Shown one piece after another: positions 58,355 through 64,000 of a DNA stretch of 64,000 bases. Where the stretch lies: the NCBI GenBank assembly GCA_000824785.1, contig CCNB01000007.1, forward strand, positions 346,021 through 410,020, written 5' to 3'. The DNA is from Mesorhizobium plurifarium. GTDB taxonomy: Bacteria; Pseudomonadota; Alphaproteobacteria; Rhizobiales; Rhizobiaceae. A program made the position numbers and the translations under genes. The notes under the pieces are model-generated. The model worked only from the letters and a program-made list of their open reading frames with translations, was not told the DNA's origin and did not search any database. How positions within the stretch are numbered: position 1 is the first letter of the stretch; every line of letters starts with the position of its first letter.

Positions 58355-58422
58355 ATGTGTTTTATATGAGATACTTTTAGCTCCAATCTTTGCGCAGAGT
58401 CAACGCCAGCCTGGAGAGGTTC

Positions 58423-59193
58423 GTGGAAGAGGAATCCATTTCACGCGACCATGTCGGCTCGCTGGAACGCGGTTTGGCGGTGATGGAAATCCTCGCGCGC
58501 CATCCGGGCGGCATGACGCTGACCGAGATGGCCGAAGAGGCTGACCTCACCCGAGCGGGCGCCCGCCGCTTCCTGCTGACATTGGTCGCCACGGGCTATG
58601 CGACGCAGTCCGGCCGGCTGTTTTCGTTGTCGCCGCGTCTTTTGACAGTCGCGCGGACATGGCTCGGCGGCGCATCGCTCTGGACCTTTGCCGCACCCAT
58701 CATGCGCGAGGTGGCGGGGAAATTCGACGAAGCCTGCAACGCTGCGGTGCTGTCGGGCGAGGACGTTGTCTATGTCGCGCGCATCCCCGGACGGCGCATC
58801 TTGAATGTGGCGCTCGATGTCGGCACTAGGCTGCCAGCCTATTGCACGTCGATGGGGCGGGTGCTGCTTTCCGGCCTGCCGGCGGATGAGTTGAAGACCT
58901 TTCTTGCCGAAGCGTCTATCGAGCGGCGGACGCCGAAGACGCTCACCGGCCGCGCCGCGCTTGGCAAAGCCATCGACAGGGCGAGGGCGGACGGCTTCGC
59001 TATCGTCGACGAGGAGTTGGAGCTCGGCCTGCGTTCGATCGCGGTGCCGATCGCCGATCGCGGCGGCCGTACCGTCGCTGCCATCAACGTCTCGACGCAG
59101 TCAGCGCGTTTCTCGGTCGAGGCGATGGAGCGCGACATCCTGCCGGTGCTGCGGCAGGCCAAGCGGCGGGTGGAGGAATTCTTCTTCGTTTGA
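58423..59193 (+). CDS. pcaR: IclR-family regulator of pcaIJF
   Basis: A 256-residue IclR-type regulator: N-terminal winged helix (RGLAVMEILARHPGGMTLTE, LTRAGARRFLLTL) and a C-terminal effector domain with GTRLPAYCTSMGRVLLSGL. The PcaR/PobR branch usually activates with 3-oxoadipate as coinducer. GTG at 58423, after GGAGAGG, is preferred over a TTG at 58390. It is divergent from pcaI over the palindromic operator. No other pca gene follows it. Confidence 0.9.
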   Translation: MEEESISRDHVGSLERGLAVMEILARHPGGMTLTEMAEEADLTRAGARRFLLTLVATGYATQSGRLFSLSPRLLTVARTWLGGASLWTFAAPIMREVAGKFDEACNAAVLSGEDVVYVARIPGRRILNVALDVGTRLPAYCTSMGRVLLSGLPADELKTFLAEASIERRTPKTLTGRAALGKAIDRARADGFAIVDEELELGLRSIAVPIADRGGRTVAAINVSTQSARFSVEAMERDILPVLRQAKRRVEEFFFV

Positions 59194-59230
59194 TCCGCGA
59201 TCGTCGTCGGTAGCCGGCCAATTGTCTTAG

Positions 59231-59292
59231 ATCGGCGCCGCCCCTCATCCGGCTGCCGCCACCTTCTCCCCGTATAGAGACGGGGAGAAGGA
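59231..59292. repeat. Short copy of the rhizobial intergenic palindrome
   Basis: CCCCTCATCC and CCACCTTCTCCCC, followed by CGGGGAGAAGG, repeat the consensus parts of the large element at 42228-42420 in abbreviated form. The CCTTCTCCCCG/CGGGGAGAAGG arms form a hairpin downstream of pcaR and may act as a terminator. Confidence 0.65.
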
Positions 59293-59326
59293 GCTAACCG
59301 TTGACGCTTCATTTCGGATACGGTAT

Positions 59327-59348
59327 TGAACAGGATTATACAGGTTCA
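59327..59348. promoter_or_regulatory. Candidate GntR/HutC-type operator
   Basis: TGAAC-N12-GTTCA, with ACAGG repeated inside and just after it, lies 17 bp upstream of the GntR gene start. HutC-subfamily regulators usually bind dyads of about this size. The arms are short and the call is tentative. Confidence 0.3.
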
Positions 59349-59364
59349 TTGGACAGGTATCGAT

Positions 59365-60090
59365 ATGGCCCGTCGTGCGATGCAGCTCTCACCCGGCACG
59401 GGAAAGCCCGAGCAGATCGCCACGGTTCTGGAGCATGAGATACGCTCCGGTCTGCTCGGCTTCGGCGACCGCCTGCAGAGCGAGAACGAGCTCGTCCAGC
59501 GCTTCTCCGTCAGCCGCAACACGGTGCGCAAAGGGCTGGAAGAACTGTCGAGCCGCGGGCTGATCACCACGAAGGTCGGCATCGGCTCCTTCGTGACCTT
59601 CGACGGCATGCCGGTCGACGACGCGATCGGCTGGTCGCGCGCGCTCGCCAATGCGGGCGCCAATGCGGAAACCCGCACCTTGCGGCTCGAGATCATCGAG
59701 GACGCGGAGCTGGCGGTCAGGCTCGGCGTCGAGAGCCCGTCCTTCATCGCCGTCGACCGCGCCCGCACCAATGCCGATGACGGCCATGCCATCTCGATCG
59801 AGCGCAGCCGACTGCCTCTGTCGCCCGAATTGGAAGACATACCTTTGCGTGGCCTGCGCGAGGGCACGCTGCACCAGACGCTGCGCGGGGCAGGGCTCGT
59901 TCCCGATCACGGCGAGGAGTGGGTCGATATCGAGATGCTGAGCGCCGCCGACGCGGCGATCCTCGACTGCGCGCCGGGCACCCCGTTCCTGCGCACGCGC
60001 CGCCTGACGCGCGCCGCCGATGGGCGCGCCATCGAATTCGTTACCAGCCTGCTCAACCCCGCGCATTTCGCGCTGCATCTGGAGTTCTGA
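59365..60090 (+). CDS. GntR/HutC-family regulator (YegW-like)
   Basis: A 241-residue GntR regulator with an N-terminal winged helix (about residues 14-80: LEHEIRSGLLGFGDRLQSEN, VSRNTVRKGLEELSSRGLI) and a C-terminal UTRA effector domain. GGACAGG precedes ATG 59365. It is followed after 2 bp by an ADP-ribosylglycohydrolase gene and then a PfkB kinase, the same trio as E. coli yegW, yegU and yegV. The effector is probably a nucleoside- or sugar-like ligand of this pathway. Confidence 0.88.
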   Translation: MARRAMQLSPGTGKPEQIATVLEHEIRSGLLGFGDRLQSENELVQRFSVSRNTVRKGLEELSSRGLITTKVGIGSFVTFDGMPVDDAIGWSRALANAGANAETRTLRLEIIEDAELAVRLGVESPSFIAVDRARTNADDGHAISIERSRLPLSPELEDIPLRGLREGTLHQTLRGAGLVPDHGEEWVDIEMLSAADAAILDCAPGTPFLRTRRLTRAADGRAIEFVTSLLNPAHFALHLEF

Positions 60091-60092
60091 GC

Positions 60093-61127
60093 ATGGCGGA
60101 CGCTGCCTCGATGGATCGGGCAATGGGCGCGTTGGTCGGCGGGGCGCTGGGCGATGCGCTCGGCATGCCAACGCAGCTTCTGTCGCCGGCCCGCATCGCC
60201 GGGCTCTACGGCCATGTCGAGGGTTTCGTCGCGCCCACCGCCGATCACCCGGTGTCGAAGGGGCTGCCTGCCGGCGCGATCACCGACGACACCGAGCAGG
60301 CGCTGCTGCTTGGCCGCATCCTCGTCGAGTCCGGCGACCGCTTCGACCACGCGCGCTGGGTCAACGCGCTGCTCGACTGGGAGCGCGACGTCAAGGCGCG
60401 CGGCAGCTACGACCTGCTTGGACCGTCGACCAAGCGCGCCATCGACGCCATCAACAGCGGCGTGCCGGCCGAAGAGGCTGGGCGCGGCGGGGACACCAAT
60501 GGCGCGGCGATGCGCATCGCGCCGGTCGGTATCATGATGCCGCCGGAGCCGCTCGCGGCACTGGTCGCCAAGGTGGCGGAAACCTGCCGGGCCACGCACA
60601 ACACATCCATCGCAATCGCTTCCGCCAGTGCCGTTGCCGCCGCAGTCAGCCTTGGCATTTCGGGCAGCGACTGGTGCGCCGCGTCCGGTCACGGGGTCGC
60701 GGCCGCAAGACTTGGCGCCACGCTTGGCCATTGGGTCACCGGCGGCGACATCGCCGCGCGCATCCTCTGGGCGCAGGGGCTTGTCCGCGGCAAGGCGGAG
60801 AAGGAGGCCATCAAGCTGATCGTCGACCTCGTCGGCACCGGCGTCGCCAGCCAGGAATCGGTGCCTGCGGCATTCGCGGTGCTGGAGGTCGCGCAAGGCG
60901 ATGCATGGCGGGCCGCCGTGATCGCCGCCAATCTCGGCGGCGACACCGACACGATCGGCGCTATCGCAGCCGGTATGGCCGGCGCCTGTGCCGGCCTGTC
61001 GAAGCTGCCGCAGGATCGCATTGCGGAGCTGAAGGGCATCGACGTCGCGGAGGTCCGCGCGCTGGCCGAGGATCTGGTCGCTGCACGGACGGCCAAGACC
61101 GGTCCAGGCAAGGAGGACGCGGCGTGA
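60093..61127 (+). CDS. ADP-ribosylglycohydrolase family protein (YegU-like)
   Basis: A 344-residue all-alpha hydrolase of the ADP-ribosylglycohydrolase/DraG fold. The two metal-binding motifs are present: ITDDTEQALL near residue 67 and GGDTDTIGAIAAGM near residue 290. Members remove ADP-ribose from proteins or hydrolyse related N-glycosides. Association with a kinase and importer suggests a small imported N-glycoside rather than protein de-ADP-ribosylation. Its GTGA overlap with the kinase gene implies coordinated synthesis. Confidence 0.9.
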   Translation: MADAASMDRAMGALVGGALGDALGMPTQLLSPARIAGLYGHVEGFVAPTADHPVSKGLPAGAITDDTEQALLLGRILVESGDRFDHARWVNALLDWERDVKARGSYDLLGPSTKRAIDAINSGVPAEEAGRGGDTNGAAMRIAPVGIMMPPEPLAALVAKVAETCRATHNTSIAIASASAVAAAVSLGISGSDWCAASGHGVAAARLGATLGHWVTGGDIAARILWAQGLVRGKAEKEAIKLIVDLVGTGVASQESVPAAFAVLEVAQGDAWRAAVIAANLGGDTDTIGAIAAGMAGACAGLSKLPQDRIAELKGIDVAEVRALAEDLVAARTAKTGPGKEDAA

Positions 61128-62098
61128 GCGGGCGGCTCGTCCATGTCGGCAGCGCAGTGGTCGACTATGTCTACCGTATCGACGCCTTGCCGGCGGCCGG
61201 CACGGAAAAGACCGCGTCAGCTTACGCCCGCGTCGCCGGCGGCGGCTTCAACATGATGGTCGCGGCAAGCCGCACCGGCATGAAAGTTGTGTTCGGCGGC
61301 CAGCTCGGCACCGGGCCGGACGGAGACTTCCTGCGCGCGGCTTTCGCCGCCGAAGGCATCGAGACGCTGACGCCGCCGTCGCCCCTGATGGACAGCGGCA
61401 ATTGCGTCGCCATGATCAGCGGCGACGCGGAGCGCACTTTCGTCTCCTGGCCGGGCGCCGAGAGCCGGCTCACGCCGGACATGATGAAGCCGGTCCAAGT
61501 CGTTTCAGGCGATCGGGTTTTCACCTCTGGCTACACGCTGAGCTATCCCGGCAGCCGCGATGCGCTGACCGATTGGATCGTGGCATTGCCGGCCGGCATT
61601 CCTTTCGTTTTCGATCCGACGCCGGTGATCGCCGATATTCCGCGACCGATCCTGGACAGGGTGCTGGCGCGCACGACATGGCTGAGCTGCAACACCAATG
61701 AGGCCGCCGAGATTGCCGGCGCCGGCGATGCCCAGACCGTCGCCATCCGATTGCTCGCCGATCATTGCCCTGGGGCTGAAGGCGTCGTCATCCGCGCCGG
61801 CGCGCATGGCTGCCTCGTGCGCATGGCCGATGGCGGCACCCGCGCGGTGCCGGGCTTCGAGGTGGAGGCCGTCGACACCAACGGGGCTGGCGACACGCAT
61901 ATCGGCGCCTTCGTCAGTGGCCTTTCGCGCGGCATGTCCCCTTGCGAGGCGGCCCGCTACGCCAATGCGGCGGCGGCGCTTTCGGTTACCCGCCATGGCG
62001 GGTCTTCGGCGCCGACCGACACGGAAATCCAGGAGTTCCTGGCTGAGCGCGGCGAAGCGACGACCGCGCTTGGCCGGGCGGAAGCGACTGCAACTTAA
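61124..62098 (+). CDS. PfkB-family carbohydrate kinase (YegV-like)
   Basis: A 324-residue ribokinase-like enzyme. The glycine-rich GGGFNMMVAASRTG near the N-terminus and the DTNGAGDTHIGAF anion-hole and catalytic Asp motif near the C-terminus are clear. AAGGAGG lies before the GTG start. It probably phosphorylates the sugar freed by the preceding glycohydrolase, ribose or a derivative, with ATP. Adenosine or pseudouridine kinase activities are alternatives in the same family. Confidence 0.9.
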   Translation: MSGRLVHVGSAVVDYVYRIDALPAAGTEKTASAYARVAGGGFNMMVAASRTGMKVVFGGQLGTGPDGDFLRAAFAAEGIETLTPPSPLMDSGNCVAMISGDAERTFVSWPGAESRLTPDMMKPVQVVSGDRVFTSGYTLSYPGSRDALTDWIVALPAGIPFVFDPTPVIADIPRPILDRVLARTTWLSCNTNEAAEIAGAGDAQTVAIRLLADHCPGAEGVVIRAGAHGCLVRMADGGTRAVPGFEVEAVDTNGAGDTHIGAFVSGLSRGMSPCEAARYANAAAALSVTRHGGSSAPTDTEIQEFLAERGEATTALGRAEATAT

Positions 62099-62137
62099 CA
62101 AGCCCGTCAACCGGGCGAACAATGAGAGGAAAATATC

Positions 62138-63202
62138 ATGCGCATGCCCAGATTGACCGCTTTTCTGACGGCCACCGCCGTCTTCGTCTCCGCATTCACG
62201 TTTGCCGCACAAGCCGCCGAGGAAGTGCATGTGCTCAACTGGAAGGGCTATGGCGCCGACGAGCCATGGGCGGTCGCCGATTTCGAGAAGGCGACCGGCT
62301 TCAAGGTGGTCAACGACTTCTTCAACTCCGAACAGGAGATGCTGACCAAGATCCGCACCAATCCCGGCCTTTACGACGTCGTCATGATCAACGCCGCCTT
62401 CAACGACCAGGCGATGGCCGGCAAGCTGATCCAGCCGATCGACGTCTCGAAGCTTTCCAACTATGCCGACATCGCCAAGGACAAGGCCGGCTCGCCGATG
62501 CTCAACCATGACGGCAAGGTCTATGGCGTGCCGTGGGTGTGGGGCCTGACGGCTCTGGCCATCAACGAAAAGTCCTTCGACAAACCGCCGGCGAGCATCG
62601 CCGAGATGTGGGACCCGGCGCATAAGGGACGCGTCATCATCCGCGACGACGCCGTCGAGGCGGTGCAGTTCGGCGCGATCGCATCGGGTCAGAACATCAA
62701 CGACATCAAGGATATGGACGCGGTCAAGGCCAAGCTCACCTCGCTGATGCCGCAGATCAAGACCTTCTGGAGCTCGGAGAACGACTGGAACCAGATGGTC
62801 GCCTCCAACCAGATCGACATCGGCACCTATTGGAGCGGCTCGGCCGACCGCGCCAAGACGCATTTCAAGCTGCCGGTCTCGCTGGTCATCCCGCAGGAAG
62901 GTGCCGTCGCCTGGCTCGACGCCTTCTCAATCCCCGTCGGCTCAAAGAACGTCGCCGGCGCCGAGGCCTTCATCAACTACATGATCGACCCGAAATTCTA
63001 TGTCGAATGGGTCACCAAGGTCGGCGCGCCGGTCTCCGCCAACACCAAGGCGGTCGACGCCCTGCCTGAGGATTCCTTCAACCGCAAGGTCATGGGCAGC
63101 CCCGATGTCGCCAAGCGCATCCAGTTCCAGGCGCCGATCACCGACGAGCAGCGCGAGAAGTATCTGGCGCTGTGGCAGGAGCTGAAGGTCAACGTGAAGT
63201 AA
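62138..63202 (+). CDS. PotD-like ABC transporter binding protein
   Basis: A 354-residue extracellular solute-binding protein of the spermidine/putrescine type, with signal peptide residues 1-26 (cleavage near AQA-AE). VLNWKGYGADEPW opens the mature chain. GAGAGGAAA precedes the ATG. It follows the kinase gene by 39 bp and precedes a PotB-like permease. In a YegUVW-like operon the ligand may be a nucleoside-like or cationic glycoside rather than a polyamine; this is inference. Confidence 0.88.
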   Translation: MRMPRLTAFLTATAVFVSAFTFAAQAAEEVHVLNWKGYGADEPWAVADFEKATGFKVVNDFFNSEQEMLTKIRTNPGLYDVVMINAAFNDQAMAGKLIQPIDVSKLSNYADIAKDKAGSPMLNHDGKVYGVPWVWGLTALAINEKSFDKPPASIAEMWDPAHKGRVIIRDDAVEAVQFGAIASGQNINDIKDMDAVKAKLTSLMPQIKTFWSSENDWNQMVASNQIDIGTYWSGSADRAKTHFKLPVSLVIPQEGAVAWLDAFSIPVGSKNVAGAEAFINYMIDPKFYVEWVTKVGAPVSANTKAVDALPEDSFNRKVMGSPDVAKRIQFQAPITDEQREKYLALWQELKVNVK

Positions 63203-63230
63203 TCGATGTCTTTCGGGGAGGAGAGGCAGA

Positions 63231-64000
63231 ATGGCTGACCAGCTTGCGATCGGTTCGCGCCGCGGACTGAAGCCGGCGCTGCCGCTTCTCCTTCCCGCCT
63301 ATCTGTGGCTGACGGTGGCGATCTTCCTGCCGCTGTCGGCCATGGTCTTCTTCTCGTTCATGACCGACCTGCCGCTGGCCGGAAAGGAATGGTCGTTCAC
63401 GCTCGGCAATTACGCGGTGTTCTTCTCGCAGAGCCTCTATTCGACGCTGCTCTTCGCCTCCCTGCGTCTCGGCCTCGAGGTCACGCTGTGGTGCATCGTC
63501 ATCGGCTATCCGGCGGCCTATGTGCTCGCCAAGGTGCTGAAAGGGCGCAGCCGCGAGGCGATCTTCCTGCTCGTCATCCTGCCGTTCTGGTCGAATGGGC
63601 TGGTGCGCATCTTCTCCTGGGCGATGGTGCTGCGCGAAGGCGGCATCCTCGACACCGCGCTCAACGCGGTGCTGCCGTTCAAGATCAACATCGATCTCAT
63701 GTATTCCTATCCGGCCGTCATCATCGGCCTGGTGCACTCCTATGTGCCCTACATGGTGCTGACCTGTTATCTGACACTGCAGGCCATTGACGACTCGCTG
63801 ATCGAAGCCGGCCGCTCGCTTGGCGCCTCGCGGCGGCAGGTGCTTTGGCGGGTGATCATCCCGCTGTCGATGCCGGGGCTGATCGCGGGTGCCGCGCTGA
63901 TCTTCGTGCCGGTTGTCGGCTCCTTCATGGAGCCGCGCATCCTGGGCGGCCGCACCGGCACATTCTACGGCACCGTCATCGAGGATCAGTTCGTCGCCGT
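63231..64000 (+). CDS. PotB-like ABC permease (partial, runs off window)
   Basis: At least 256 residues are present, from ATG 63231 behind GGGGAGGAGAGG to the window edge without a stop. Hydrophobic helices at about residues 16-40 and 75-97 and further ones, with the EAA loop EAGRSLGASRRQVLWRVIIP, identify a PotB/PotH-type permease. The remaining permease and ATPase are presumably just beyond the window. Confidence 0.88.
   Translation, partial: MADQLAIGSRRGLKPALPLLLPAYLWLTVAIFLPLSAMVFFSFMTDLPLAGKEWSFTLGNYAVFFSQSLYSTLLFASLRLGLEVTLWCIVIGYPAAYVLAKVLKGRSREAIFLLVILPFWSNGLVRIFSWAMVLREGGILDTALNAVLPFKINIDLMYSYPAVIIGLVHSYVPYMVLTCYLTLQAIDDSLIEAGRSLGASRRQVLWRVIIPLSMPGLIAGAALIFVPVVGSFMEPRILGGRTGTFYGTVIEDQFVA

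Noticed and set aside
60020..62098. 692-codon frame suggesting a fusion of glycohydrolase and kinase
   Set aside because: The first 368 codons are out of phase with the real glycohydrolase. The kinase has its own GTG start with AAGGAGG, so there are two genes.
62138..64000. Naming the importer potD/potB for polyamine uptake
   Set aside because: The family resemblance is structural, while the operon carries a glycohydrolase and sugar kinase and no polyamine enzyme.

Overview
The window is a GC-rich, densely coded chromosomal segment of an alphaproteobacterium. A free-living or symbiotic rhizobium, most likely Mesorhizobium or a close relative, fits best. The reasons are the number of ABC uptake systems, the pcaDCHGB gene order with a divergent pcaQ, the ROK, LacI and GntR sugar regulators, and several families of short palindromic intergenic elements that I associate with Rhizobiales. 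I see no rRNA, tRNA, CRISPR array, insertion sequence, integrase or phage gene. No gap between genes exceeds about 260 bases. Genus assignment rests on recall and was not tested by any search.

Layout. (1) 65-4719: a divergent catabolic set: aldehyde dehydrogenase on the minus strand, then a short-chain dehydrogenase, an isopropylmalate/tartrate-dehydrogenase-like enzyme and an FMN 2-hydroxyacid oxidase on the plus strand. (2) 4829-7611: S-formylglutathione hydrolase, a DUF2231 membrane protein and a lipoprotein sorbosone-dehydrogenase-like enzyme. (3) 7619-20212: a complete 2-aminoethylphosphonate (AEP) locus with a LysR regulator, phnW-phnA-phnY, a FAD amine oxidase of the kind implicated in N-methyl-AEP breakdown, a PbfA-like PLP lyase, an orphan D-2-hydroxyacid dehydrogenase and an AEP ABC importer. 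(4) 20224-28239: a catalytically degenerate peptide deformylase homologue, a ROK regulator, then glycosyltransferase, debranching glucosidase, membrane-anchored OtsA and OtsB. (5) 28255-37189: a minus-strand sugar ABC cluster with two tandem paralogous binding proteins, a YhfX-like PLP protein, an M20 hydrolase, a ROK regulator and a D-2-hydroxyacid dehydrogenase. (6) 37337-42219: a LacI-controlled sugar ABC operon ending in a sugar isomerase/epimerase. (7) 42426-59193: a protocatechuate/4-hydroxybenzoate supercluster: aromatic aldehyde and alcohol dehydrogenases joined to a Pca-type ABC importer, pcaQ, pcaDCHGB-pobA, pcaFJI and pcaR. (8) 59365-64000: GntR regulator, ADP-ribosylglycohydrolase, PfkB kinase and a PotD/PotB-type importer that runs off the end. 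This resembles the E. coli yegUVW gene set with a different transporter.

How the parts work together. Regions 3 and 7 are each close to complete pathways. In region 3 AEP, and by inference N-methyl-AEP and hydroxy-AEP, converge on phosphonoacetaldehyde, which PhnY oxidises to phosphonoacetate and PhnA cleaves to acetate and phosphate. In region 7 4-hydroxybenzoate goes to protocatechuate (PobA), through ortho cleavage (PcaHG, PcaB, PcaC, PcaD) to 3-oxoadipate, then to acetyl-CoA and succinyl-CoA (PcaIJ, PcaF). The most striking sequence signal is a 55-bp promoter and leader module carried in inverted orientation on both sides of pcaQ (52 of 55 bases identical by eye). It provides near-identical PcaQ-type control of the transporter operon and the catabolic operon. 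The most promising candidates for undescribed biology are the orphan dehydrogenase in the phosphonate operon, the YegUVW-like set paired with an ABC importer, and the YhfX/M20/dual-binding-protein sugar cluster.
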